From the NCBI GenBank assembly GCA_003142935.1, contig PLOG01000103.1:1-34737 (forward strand): 34,737 nucleotides of DNA, written 5' to 3'. Below are positions 7,999 through 16,610 of the stretch, piece by piece (the stretch's first letter is position 1; each line of letters opens with the position of its first letter). Position numbers and translations under genes: made by a program. The notes beneath the pieces are model-generated. The model was not told the DNA's origin. It saw only the letters and a list, made by a program, of their open reading frames with translations, and did no database searches. Source of the stretch: Acidobacteriaceae bacterium (lineage in GTDB: Bacteria > Acidobacteriota > Terriglobia > Terriglobales > Acidobacteriaceae).

Positions 7999-10047
7999 TT
8001 ACCACCTTTCACCAGAGGAACTGCGGATCGAACTGTCTTCTGCCTGCTGAATCATCTTCGCGGCGTCGTCTTGAAGAAGCAGGCGCTTGGCTACCATCTG
8101 CTGCGCTGCCGAGCGAACGCGGTTGACATAATCCTCATGGGAGCTGTAGCGCTCCTCGATGGAAGGCCTCGGGTCTTGTGCAGCTTTACGTTCGGCCTCG
8201 GTGTCAGCGAACGGAATATAGCCACCGGCGAGAGGGCAGAATTGACCTTTACGAAATCCGCTTACAACCATGTTCCAACCAACGTAGGTGCCAAGCGGAG
8301 CCCCTTGAAGAGGACTATGGATGCCACCGACTTCATTACCATCGGCATCGAGGGTGGGAAGCAAAGACGGCGTCGCGCCGATGATCGGCGGCGGCTCGTC
8401 AACGGGGATGCCGGACACGTCATTGGCGCGAAAGGCAGCGCCAAGTCCATACACGAGGTGAGGATTGAGAACATCGTGCGGAACAGGTTCCCCTGGGATG
8501 CGTGGGAAGCTGGTCAACACTTGCGCAGCGGGAGCAAGTGTGCCGGCACCTAGCGTAGGGTAAACACTCTCCGGCGGACTGGTGCCGTCGACGATCCACT
8601 GTTTAAGTGCAAGAATGAGCGCTCGGCGCGTAGGCTCTTCGGGATTGGGGTTCGCCGCCAGCATACAGTTGCCGAGCGGAGAACCCGAGAGAGAGAAGCC
8701 TCCGGAGCCTCCTCCATGAGTGGTACCGGCGAAGTAGTAGCGACGCACGTTGCGTGGAAGAGGAATGTCGGCAATGGCCGAGGTCCCCACGTAACCCATT
8801 GAGGCACGCAGAGAGTAAAACTCGGTTGATCCGAGAAGGTCAACGATCCTAGGACATGTGTGGGAGGCGGTGCATCGTTCCAGTTGGCTGGATATGGCAT
8901 TGTGGCGACGTACATCAGGGGCTGGCGCCCACCAGTTTACGCCGTCCGTGCCAAGCTCGTAGAGCATAGTAGTACCTCCGGGAACGCCAAAGCGGACGTT
9001 CAACGGCACCTGCCTTGACGAGACGTAAACCATCACTCCCGCGAAGACCATACGTCTGCCCGCGCCTTCGTTGAAGCCCAGATTGATGAAGCTACGCAGA
9101 AAGTTTCCGGACTGCGAAAAGCCAATGGCCATCGCCGCCCAGACATGATCGACGACGGGATTGCTAAAGCCATGAGAGTCGGTCGCCGAGGTAAGGAAAA
9201 AGTCATTGAGGTCACGCACTGCAGCGAAACCGAGACCTAGAACGAGTGGGTCTTTGGCTGTGTAATGCAGTTCATACATCAAAGCGGGATCGGCGTCCTG
9301 CCGCAGGCATATCCGCGCAGTGTCGGGAGTGCCGGGAAACGAAACGGAATCACAGTTTCCCCAGGACCAGTCACTGGACGAAATTTCGCCTACGCCGGCT
9401 TCGGTTCCGTCGATGTCCTCATACTTTTTTGTAAAGAGGCGCGCATGACGGGTGTCGAGATCGAAGGGCGCGGGCGGCAGGTCATTGCCACTGTAAGTCA
9501 GTGACCGTGCAAGGCTGAGCGATCTTGTGCCCGGAGGAAGATCGATGAAGCGCGCGAAGGCAGGACCGGTGATCGAGCTGCCGTCGGTATTGCGAGCAAT
9601 AGGCACCTTAATAGTCTCAGCCTTACTGCCGTTTCCGCTTGCACCCCCGAAGCGAATGTCCCCTTGCCAGCCGGAGAGGAGGTAGAAATCGCCGCTTGCG
9701 TACTCACGAGGCAACTGATCGCCGCCGCGGTTTACGACCGCATAGATCAATACGGCTTTGGCCGAAGGATGAATTGGGGCATAGAGCGTGAAGGTCGCGA
9801 TGTATTCGACGTTTCCACCAGAGTTGCGTGGGGCAAGAGCAATGTCCTGAATAATGCTGTTACGTGGATCGTTTGGGTTGATTTCGCCATACGCAAGCCC
9901 TTTTATGACGTGATACGTCTCCGGCACCCCGGCTATAGCGCCTTGAAGATCGGAAGTAACCGCGATGCGGACGATACGCGCTTGTGCCGTCAAAGTGGCA
10001 AGTGCCAGAAGAAGAGCAGAGACACATCGCCGCTTTGATTCCCACAT
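7999..10047 (-). CDS. Secreted alpha/beta hydrolase domain-containing protein (large lipase/esterase-like family)
   Basis: The start is ATG 10047 with AAGGAG five bases upstream. The product is 682 residues and begins with a Sec signal peptide (WESKRRCVSALLLALATLTAQA). The N-terminal beta-rich part includes PNDPRNSIIQDI and AVVNRGGDQLP. The centre has the nucleophile elbow GFSQSGNFLR with the Gly-x-Ser-x-Gly pattern, and later NEGAGRRMVFAG and YYFAGTTHGGG, where a C-terminal catalytic His is plausible. This architecture is the alpha/beta hydrolase domain family found widely in Acidobacteria, usually without a known substrate. It lies only 20 bases downstream of the MGH1-type glycosidase gene, so the two are probably one transcript. 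An esterase acting on acylated glycans would fit, but that is inference. Confidence 0.8.
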   Translation of the reverse strand: MWESKRRCVSALLLALATLTAQARIVRIAVTSDLQGAIAGVPETYHVIKGLAYGEINPNDPRNSIIQDIALAPRNSGGNVEYIATFTLYAPIHPSAKAVLIYAVVNRGGDQLPREYASGDFYLLSGWQGDIRFGGASGNGSKAETIKVPIARNTDGSSITGPAFARFIDLPPGTRSLSLARSLTYSGNDLPPAPFDLDTRHARLFTKKYEDIDGTEAGVGEISSSDWSWGNCDSVSFPGTPDTARICLRQDADPALMYELHYTAKDPLVLGLGFAAVRDLNDFFLTSATDSHGFSNPVVDHVWAAMAIGFSQSGNFLRSFINLGFNEGAGRRMVFAGVMVYVSSRQVPLNVRFGVPGGTTMLYELGTDGVNWWAPAPDVRRHNAISSQLERCTASHTCPRIVDLLGSTEFYSLRASMGYVGTSAIADIPLPRNVRRYYFAGTTHGGGSGGFSLSGSPLGNCMLAANPNPEEPTRRALILALKQWIVDGTSPPESVYPTLGAGTLAPAAQVLTSFPRIPGEPVPHDVLNPHLVYGLGAAFRANDVSGIPVDEPPPIIGATPSLLPTLDADGNEVGGIHSPLQGAPLGTYVGWNMVVSGFRKGQFCPLAGGYIPFADTEAERKAAQDPRPSIEERYSSHEDYVNRVRSAAQQMVAKRLLLQDDAAKMIQQAEDSSIRSSSGERW

Positions 10048-10067
10048 GCTTTCTCCTTGAGGCTGGA

Positions 10068-11393
10068 TTAGGTTAAATTCTTCGCACCGCCAAGGCGGCA
10101 GCTGAAGTCAATGTAAACCAAGGCAGTTGGGGAGTATTGGCCCCATTCTTTGAGCGTAAACTCGCCGGTCACAGGATCCATCTGTGGATGGTCCACGCCG
10201 GAGTTGGCAATGGCAGCCGTCCACTGTCGCATCAGATGCTCCATCTCTTTGCTCTTTCCGTAGTATGGCATCCACCGGGGCGCTCGCAGAGCCGTTAGCG
10301 CCTGCGATGGTCCTCCCCAACTATTGGGCGTGATCGGTCGCACAAACGTAGGATCATCAAGCGCAACTGACGGAAAAGGGAACGGCGCCCAGAACGCCTT
10401 TTTATTGTGGAGTTGTTTCTCCCATACATTCTCAAAGATTGCTCGATCCGATCTGCTATCAAGCTTCAGCACATGCTCGCCAAGAACGCGGCAGATAACG
10501 CAAGAGCGAACTCGGACGAATTTGTTATCTGAGTCCAAATCGTAAAAGGCCCCATCTTCCGGCGAGTAGAGCTTCTCGACGATGAGCTTTCGGATGCCCT
10601 CCGCGCGCTCTAGCCAGCTATCTGCCTCACTATTCTTTCCCAGAGCCTTGGCCATGGAGGCCAACGCGATGCGCGCACCGTAGGTCGTGGCGGAGAGGTC
10701 TGGAGACAGGCGCGGCAGGCCCTTGGCATCCGGCAAGACGCGCGCATCCTCGCCGGGGCAATCGTTCGGCATGCCTGCCCAGCGTGGGCTGTTATCTTGC
10801 CCTGTGTCGTAGGTGCAGAATCCTTCCACTAGCCCCGTCTTGCGCGTATCGCGATATCGACGAAGCCACGCATCCCATCGGCTACAGGCTGTGTATGCGG
10901 CCTCAAGCAGCTGCTGGTTCTTCGTGATCCTCGATGTCTCCCATGCGGTTGCAGCTATGGGTACCACCATCTGGATCTGCCCAAAGCCCACTTTCTTGTC
11001 CCAGAGGTAAGCGGGTATCTGACCGTCTGGCCGCTGGAGTTCAAAGAAGGCCATATGATTCGCGATGGCAACCTTATCAGCCACCTCCCTTTGCGGCTCA
11101 GGAAGATACTGCTTCCACTGCAGATTTACGAGCGCTTCGGTCGGGCCGCATTCCATCCAGACGCCGGGGTATCCCGGACCCTCGATCAGGACCGGATGGG
11201 AGTACGTCCCCAGAGTACGCGTGTTACCAGCCAACGTTGCAGTCGCCTGGTCCCAGCTTCGCTTCCACTTCGCGTCCTTGTTGGGAAATATCGGAAGCGG
11301 ATTCCGCAAATCTGTCAAAGCCGGAGCGCTCTGTGTCAACACACCAGCTGCTATCCCCACGACGCTGGTCATAAAGCTACGTCTCGAAACCAT
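10068..11393 (-). CDS. MGH1-type (GH63/trehalase-like) glycoside hydrolase, Tat leader
   Basis: The start is ATG 11393, preceded by GAGAAGG six bases away; an ATG 24 bases upstream lacks a site and its extra residues derive from a TBDT remnant. The product is 441 residues. The leader VSRRSFMTSVVGIAAGVL is twin-arginine-like. The rest is an (alpha/alpha)6-barrel pattern: LQWKQYLP, YLWDKKVGFGQIQMV, SRWDAWLRRYRDTRKTGLV, an acidic GMPNDCPGEDARVLPDAKG loop, SPDLSATTYGARIALASMAK, SPEDGAFYDLDSDNKFV, RPITPNSWGGPSQALT and FTLKEWGQYSPTALVYIDF. These resemble mannosylglycerate-hydrolase-like GH63 domains. The likely reaction is exo-hydrolysis of an alpha-glucoside or alpha-mannoside; the substrate is not established. 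Confidence 0.75.
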   Translation of the reverse strand: MVSRRSFMTSVVGIAAGVLTQSAPALTDLRNPLPIFPNKDAKWKRSWDQATATLAGNTRTLGTYSHPVLIEGPGYPGVWMECGPTEALVNLQWKQYLPEPQREVADKVAIANHMAFFELQRPDGQIPAYLWDKKVGFGQIQMVVPIAATAWETSRITKNQQLLEAAYTACSRWDAWLRRYRDTRKTGLVEGFCTYDTGQDNSPRWAGMPNDCPGEDARVLPDAKGLPRLSPDLSATTYGARIALASMAKALGKNSEADSWLERAEGIRKLIVEKLYSPEDGAFYDLDSDNKFVRVRSCVICRVLGEHVLKLDSRSDRAIFENVWEKQLHNKKAFWAPFPFPSVALDDPTFVRPITPNSWGGPSQALTALRAPRWMPYYGKSKEMEHLMRQWTAAIANSGVDHPQMDPVTGEFTLKEWGQYSPTALVYIDFSCRLGGAKNLT

Positions 11394-11406
11394 AAAATAC
11401 CTTCTC

Positions 11407-11568
11407 TCATTCTTCATTGGCGGGCCGGCTGATCGGGTTTGTGCTCGTGATCTGGCTGACGCCGTTGGGTTTTGTGATATTTCCGGACAAATCGAATACC
11501 TCACTCGATACACTGCTGCCGGGATTTCCGAAATCAGGCGTGTTGGTTACGTTGAAGGATTCCAGCCG
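11407..11568 (-). pseudogene. C-terminal fragment of a TonB-dependent receptor
   Basis: The frame directly after the GH78 stop reads RLESFNVTNTPDFGNPG, then SGNITKPNGVSQITSTNPIS and RPANEE before a TGA at 11407: 53 codons. This matches the end of the intact receptor in this window (RIESMNLTNTPHFANPG... GQITGTSANSRPADQRYF). A one-base shift at the TGA continues as ERRYF, matching its DQRYF, up to the start of the MGH1-type gene. So the last barrel strands of a second receptor remain while all the rest is gone. It has no start and cannot be a functional protein. It indicates a deletion or rearrangement at the GH78 3' end. Confidence 0.85.
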
Positions 11569-14500
11569 CTACTGAATCGCATACGTGTGAACCCCGCTGC
11601 CAATGGTTTCGGTTCTGTTGAGTGGAAGGATTACGGTGGCTGTCGTGTTCGCTGGGATGCTGATGGTAAAGCGATGCTGGCTCTGCTGCCAATCGGAGAC
11701 GATGGTTCCGTATTCAGAGTCATACTCCACGTGTAGACGAGGGAGCGCTGGATCGAAGTGAGGCTGGATGGTCAGGTGATGAAATCCAGGGCCCGTGGCG
11801 TCCGTATCGATGCCGGCAGCACGACGATAAACCCAGGCCATGACGGACCCAAAGGCGTAGTGGTTGTAGGAGTTCATCGCCGGGTCTCCAGTGTCGCCGT
11901 TCCAGCGTTCCCACCAGGTCGTCGCGCCCTTCTTAACCATGTAGCCCCATGAGGGATACGTATCCGAGAGGAGCAACTTGAAGGCAAGATCGGAATGGCC
12001 ATTCTGGTCCAGGACAAACATGAGGAACGGCGTGCCAAGAAAACCCGTAGTGAGGTGGTTGCCATGGGCTTCCACATCTTTGGCGATCCGATCGACCATG
12101 TTGCCGACGAGCGCGGGCGGCGCGATGCCGGTAAAGATGGTGGCAAGATACGCCGTCTGCGTATTCCCTTCGACGCTGCCGTCTTCCTTCACATAGGCTG
12201 CCCGATAGGCAGCGGCGATGCGATCGTATTGTTGTTGATACTTGGCGGCATCGTGCGGACGATGGATTGCCTTGGCCATTTCTACCATCTCACGCGCAAC
12301 CAGAGCCCAATAGGCGGTACCGATCAGGGCGCCGGAAGTGTGCTGATCCGGAGCCAGCCAATCGCCGTAGTTGTTACCGAGTGCTTGGCGGCGCAGGTAG
12401 TCGGGATTGTTGACGAGGATGAAATCCATCCAGCGCTGCATGGCCGGCCAGGAGCGCTCGACAACACTTGCGTCTCCATATTGCAACCACGCCGCGTAGG
12501 GGATCAACACTCCGGCATCGCCCCAGCCAGGCGCGCCGGGGTTGGGGCCGAGAAGATTCGGCGAGATGTCGGTAAATGCTCCGGCGGAAGTCTGTGCGTC
12601 GGTTACATCGAGCATGAATTTGCGGGTGAAAGCATCGATGTCGAAGTTGTAGGTACCGGTACGCCAGAAGACTCCGGCATCGCCCATCCAGCCAAGCCGC
12701 TCATCCCGCTGCGGGCAGTCGGTCGGAATAGAGACGAAGTTGCCGCGTTGTCCCCAGGCTCCCAACTCGTTCATCTTGTTGAGGAGTTCACTGGAACTGC
12801 TGAGCCTGACGGTGGGCGTGGGCGGCAGGCTGTTGAAGACCAGGCCTTCGATGGTGTCGAGAGTTGGCAGAGCGGCCGGCGCAGCACCGAGATACGAGAT
12901 CTCGACATAGCGGAAGCCGTGGAACGTAAACTCGGGTGTCCATGTCTCATTGCTCCCGCCGGCGAGCGCATACGTATCGGTCGCATCGGCATTGCGCAGG
13001 TTCTCAGTGTAGATGCTGCCATCGGGGTTGAGTCGCTCGGCATAGCGCAGCCGCACCACGGCACCGCGTGGGCCGCGGACGTGAATGCGGACGATACCGA
13101 CCATATTCTGCCCCATATCGAATATTGCTGGATGGGCAGCATTCGCAGGATCAAGACCAATCGGATGAATCGTCAAAACGGAGTTAATCGGCAGATCGGG
13201 TTGTGCGGAGATGACCATGCTGTGGTCGGGTGGGACCGCAGCGATGGCCGGAGTCCAACGAGCAGCGTTGAAATAAGGAGAGCTCCAGTCGGGTTGGGCC
13301 ATGCGTGCATCGTATGACTCACCTCCGTATAACTCGGAGAAAGTGATCGGAGCAGATGTAGTCTGCCAGCTCGGGTCCGTAACGATGGTTTGATGCTGGC
13401 CGTTGACGAGGGTTAGTTCCAGTTGCGCGCGCAAGAGATTCGGCCCCGGGGTCTCGCGGACGCCTATCCAGGTCATCGGCGAGCTGTACCAGCCGCCGCC
13501 GAGCACCACGCCCAGCGTATTGGCGCCATGACTGAGCATCGACGTAACGTCGTAGGTCTGGGACTGGACACGCTTGTGGAAGTCGGTCCAGCCGGGAGCA
13601 AGTAGCGTGCTCGGGGCGATCGAGTGAGAGTTGATGTAGGCGTGATAGGCACCGAGCGCAGTGATTGTCAGGCGTGCCGTTTGGATGGACGATTCCACTG
13701 TGAAGTCTTTGCGCAGCAGAGACGCATCCGTTGCGATGCGATCCGGGCCGGGAATTGGCCGCTGCCGGTCTGTGCCGGTACCAAAGGCCGCAGAGAGCGG
13801 GCCGACAGTCTGGACAGCTTCCCACGCATCCTGCGGTGTGGAACGAGCCTGCCATTTGTCGTCCGTCACAAGGCGTTCCTCAGTGCCGTCGGCGCAAGTA
13901 ATGTGAATTGCGGCCGCGAGCGCAGCAGGCGATGAAGCAGAGGGCTGGCCCGTGCGATGCGAGACGACATCGATCTCAATTTCGTTCTTGCCGGAATGCA
14001 ACAGGGAAGAGATCTCTTCGCGATCGAAGGCGCCCCATTCATCGTGATGGCCCGTGACCTGGCCATTGACGCGCGCAATGAACGCACCGCGGGCGAGCAC
14101 GTGCAGGCTCCCCGCGAGAGGCGTTCCTTCAAGTTGAAATTCATAGCGGAAGTGTGCAGGCGTGGCGGATTGAACATGCAAGGCGTCCGCCCTTTGCAGC
14201 CAGACCCAACGAATCGCACTGAGTTCCTTCTCAGCCAGCGGATCCTTGCGTCTAATCCATTGCGCTTTCCAGTCGGAGCTTCTCATGAGTCCGGTCTCAA
14301 ACCATGTGGTCTCCGAAGCTGTGGTCTTTCCCTCGCTGTCCCAAGTGATCACCTTCCAGGCATAGCGCTGCTGAGGCTTCAGAGGTACGCCGGCGTAAGC
14401 GATGTCGAGAGATTCAGAGGAGGCAATGCGTCCGGAATCCCAGCTTGCGGCGTGACCCGGACGAAGGTTCTCCGCCTCCGGGGCGACAAGAATCTCATAG

Positions 14501-14664
14501 GCCGACTGGGTCCAATTCGGAGTCGTTGCGTCGCTCATCCAGGAGAACGTGGGCTTGGGCGTGTCGAAACCGATTGGAGTGTTCAGTGCGTTGGTCCGAA
14601 GATGCACCGGAATCGCAAATGTGGAAGCTGCCAAGAGAAAGAAGCAAAGAGCAAGTTTTGACAC
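11569..14664 (-). CDS. Alpha-L-rhamnosidase, GH78
   Basis: I prefer GTG 14664 as the start: AGGAG lies ten bases upstream and the protein then opens with a perfect Sec signal (MSKLALCFFLLAASTFA); ATG 14697 is the alternative with only a weak site. The product is about 1031 residues. Domains in order are an N-terminal fibronectin/Ig-like domain with LRTNALNTPIGFDTPKPTFSW and YAWKVITWDSEGK; jelly-roll domains (PAHFRYEFQLEG, VLARGAFIARVNGQ; LTALGAYHAYINSH, LAPGWTDFHKRVQSQTYDV); an (alpha/alpha)6 barrel with the signature IPTDCPQRDERLGWMGDAG (acidic catalytic region) and WGDAGVLIPYAAW; and a C-terminal beta domain. GH78 removes terminal alpha-L-rhamnose from plant or microbial polysaccharides and glycosides. 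The end of the protein abuts a receptor remnant. Confidence 0.93.
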   Translation of the reverse strand: MSKLALCFFLLAASTFAIPVHLRTNALNTPIGFDTPKPTFSWMSDATTPNWTQSAYEILVAPEAENLRPGHAASWDSGRIASSESLDIAYAGVPLKPQQRYAWKVITWDSEGKTTASETTWFETGLMRSSDWKAQWIRRKDPLAEKELSAIRWVWLQRADALHVQSATPAHFRYEFQLEGTPLAGSLHVLARGAFIARVNGQVTGHHDEWGAFDREEISSLLHSGKNEIEIDVVSHRTGQPSASSPAALAAAIHITCADGTEERLVTDDKWQARSTPQDAWEAVQTVGPLSAAFGTGTDRQRPIPGPDRIATDASLLRKDFTVESSIQTARLTITALGAYHAYINSHSIAPSTLLAPGWTDFHKRVQSQTYDVTSMLSHGANTLGVVLGGGWYSSPMTWIGVRETPGPNLLRAQLELTLVNGQHQTIVTDPSWQTTSAPITFSELYGGESYDARMAQPDWSSPYFNAARWTPAIAAVPPDHSMVISAQPDLPINSVLTIHPIGLDPANAAHPAIFDMGQNMVGIVRIHVRGPRGAVVRLRYAERLNPDGSIYTENLRNADATDTYALAGGSNETWTPEFTFHGFRYVEISYLGAAPAALPTLDTIEGLVFNSLPPTPTVRLSSSSELLNKMNELGAWGQRGNFVSIPTDCPQRDERLGWMGDAGVFWRTGTYNFDIDAFTRKFMLDVTDAQTSAGAFTDISPNLLGPNPGAPGWGDAGVLIPYAAWLQYGDASVVERSWPAMQRWMDFILVNNPDYLRRQALGNNYGDWLAPDQHTSGALIGTAYWALVAREMVEMAKAIHRPHDAAKYQQQYDRIAAAYRAAYVKEDGSVEGNTQTAYLATIFTGIAPPALVGNMVDRIAKDVEAHGNHLTTGFLGTPFLMFVLDQNGHSDLAFKLLLSDTYPSWGYMVKKGATTWWERWNGDTGDPAMNSYNHYAFGSVMAWVYRRAAGIDTDATGPGFHHLTIQPHFDPALPRLHVEYDSEYGTIVSDWQQSQHRFTISIPANTTATVILPLNRTETIGSGVHTYAIQ

Positions 14665-14834
14665 GTGATTAGGGCTCCTGTGAACGTTGAGAAACATAAT
14701 ACCTATTGCAACTTGGTGGCGCCATGGAAAACTTCGAGAAAGAGCGAGAACCTTGCCCGTTGAACACATCCGACTGACCTCGATGCGTTTGCCAAATCTA
14801 CCAAAGGGCCATCATGTCAATGAAACAAAAGGCG

Positions 14835-16580
14835 CTAACGGAAGGGCCGGCCTTTCACGATACCCTGGCCTTCGCGGATGGTGATGAGTTGGCCGCCGGC
14901 GATACCTGCATACTTTTCTATCGCGCCCAGCGGCCAATGGATCTCGATGTCCGCGGTGGCTGCGGTGCCCAGTCCAAAGTGCAGGCGCGGGTCGTTCGAG
15001 GAGAGAAAGCTGCACCCGCTCAATACTTCCTGAACCTGCACCTTGCCGCCGTACCGCACCAGGACGCGCGCGCCAATTGCGCTCCGGTTGCTCCTTGTGC
15101 CTTCCAGACGAATCTTGATCCAGTGGTTGTTGGGCGGCGCGTCGTTGCGCAGCAGGGTCGGCGGCTCATTCACATTCATGATGAGCACGTCCATGTCGCC
15201 GTCGTTGTCGAAGTCGCCAAAGGCGGCGCCACGGCTGCAGTGGGGCGCGTCGATACCCGGGCCAGCCTCGGCGCCCAGCTGAACAAACGTGCCGTCGCCC
15301 CGATTGCGAAAGAGAATTCGCGGGCTGCGCGAAGGAAATTTGGGGTTGACCCGGTCGAGCTCCGGATAGACGGTGCCGGTCGTTACCAACAGATCGGGAT
15401 AGCCATCGTTGTCGAAATCGACGAGCCCTGCGCCAAAGCTGACGAAGCGAGTTTCCCTGTTGAGACCGGCCTGGATGGTCACGTCGTCGAAGTTGCCTTT
15501 GCCGTCGTTGCGATAAAGGCCGGTGGCCTGATTGTAGTAGTGGGTCTTCACCAGGTCGGTATGGCCGTCCAGGTTGTAGTCGCCCACGGCAGCGCCCATG
15601 CCGCCCATCACCTGGCCATCGCCGGCGACGGCGATGCTGCGGGACAATCCTTCCTCGCGAAAGGTGCCGTCGCGGTTGTTCATCAGCAACAAGGATGGCG
15701 TCGAATCGCACGCCACAAAGATGTCCGGCCAGCCGTCTTCATCGGCATCGAAGCTGACGGCAGTGAGTCCATACGATCCGCGGAATCCGGCGACGCCGGA
15801 CTCGTTGGAAACATCGGTAAAAGTGCCGTCACCATTGTTGCGGTAAAGGTAATTTTTGGCTTTGGGCAGGCCTACGGGACCGCAACTGACCGGAACGCCC
15901 CGGTAATTGCAGAAGCTGGGCACGGCCAACGATGGTTTGGGTGCGGTGGCCAGATCGATTTCGAGATAGTTGGCTACAAAAAGATCGAGCAGGCCGTCGC
16001 GGTTATAGTCCAAAAATGTACAGCCGGTGCTGTAGCGGGTCGCGGGATGAAGCAGGCCGGCGTTGCCTGTAACATCCGTGAAGGTTCCGTCGCCGTTGTT
16101 GCGATAGAGGCGATTCTGTCCGTAGTAAGTGAGGAAGAGATCCTCAAAGCCGTCGTTGTTGTAATCACCCACGCAGACGCCCTGTGCCCAGCCGGTATCG
16201 AGTAAGCCGGCCTTGGCGCTTACGTCGGAGAACGTGCCGTCGCGATTGTTCTTGTAAAGACGATTGCTGGCGTTGGCCGGAGTGTCCTTCAGCCGCCGGC
16301 CACCCAGGATGAAGATGTCCATCCATCCGTCGTTGTCGTAATCGAAGAAGGCACAGCCAGCGGCCATGGATTCGACAATGTAGGTGAAGCTGTCGGGCTC
16401 ACCGTAGACCATGGTTTCAGTCAGGCCGGCGGAGCGGGCTACATCCACAAAGCGGGAAAACGGCTCGACCGGCTTGAGCGTTGGAAGCGCCGCCCGGAGT
16501 GTGTCGTGGATGAGAACGATGGGCAGAGTGCGCAGCAGCCGGCGACGCGTCCAACGATCGGTTTTCTTGTTGCCTATCAC
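14835..16580 (-). CDS. CRTAC1-family protein: FG-GAP/VCBS repeats with C-terminal ASPIC/UnbV domain
   Basis: The start is GTG 16580 with AGAGGA about eight bases upstream; the product has 581 residues. After a leader with TRRRLLRTLPIVLI (Tat-like) come about seven FG-GAP/VCBS repeats, each with a DxDxDG-type calcium loop such as DYDNDGWMDIF, DYNNDGFEDLF, DYNRDGLLDLF, DADEDGWPDIF, DYNLDGHTDLV, DFDNDGYPDLL and DFDNDGDMDVL, often paired with YRNNGDGTFTDV. The C-terminal ASPIC/UnbV domain has NHWIKIRLEGTRSNRSAIGA and IHWPLGAIEKY. The fold is a calcium-binding seven-bladed propeller, secreted or surface-attached. It follows the TPR gene by 30 bases. In this context a glycan- or protein-binding surface role is plausible, but no enzyme activity is implied. 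Confidence 0.92.
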   Translation of the reverse strand: MIGNKKTDRWTRRRLLRTLPIVLIHDTLRAALPTLKPVEPFSRFVDVARSAGLTETMVYGEPDSFTYIVESMAAGCAFFDYDNDGWMDIFILGGRRLKDTPANASNRLYKNNRDGTFSDVSAKAGLLDTGWAQGVCVGDYNNDGFEDLFLTYYGQNRLYRNNGDGTFTDVTGNAGLLHPATRYSTGCTFLDYNRDGLLDLFVANYLEIDLATAPKPSLAVPSFCNYRGVPVSCGPVGLPKAKNYLYRNNGDGTFTDVSNESGVAGFRGSYGLTAVSFDADEDGWPDIFVACDSTPSLLLMNNRDGTFREEGLSRSIAVAGDGQVMGGMGAAVGDYNLDGHTDLVKTHYYNQATGLYRNDGKGNFDDVTIQAGLNRETRFVSFGAGLVDFDNDGYPDLLVTTGTVYPELDRVNPKFPSRSPRILFRNRGDGTFVQLGAEAGPGIDAPHCSRGAAFGDFDNDGDMDVLIMNVNEPPTLLRNDAPPNNHWIKIRLEGTRSNRSAIGARVLVRYGGKVQVQEVLSGCSFLSSNDPRLHFGLGTAATADIEIHWPLGAIEKYAGIAGGQLITIREGQGIVKGRPFR

Positions 16581-16610
16581 AACCAGTATCCTCTTGGACG
16601 TGCGAGTCTT

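Noticed and set aside
7611-8012. Minus-strand open frame overlapping the alpha/beta hydrolase 3' end
   Set aside because: No motif or leader, and the composition does not resemble a folded protein; judged spurious.
11065-11736. Long plus-strand open frames opposite the MGH1-type and GH78 genes
   Set aside because: They are antisense shadows without binding sites or motifs; the minus-strand reading gives clear families.
12771-14219. Additional open frames within the GH78 gene on both strands
   Set aside because: High Arg/Ser/Pro composition and full overlap with a clearly identified enzyme.
14814-16205. 463-codon plus-strand open frame opposite the CRTAC1 gene
   Set aside because: Its repetitive Val/Ala-rich sequence is the antisense of the DxDxDG repeats on the minus strand.
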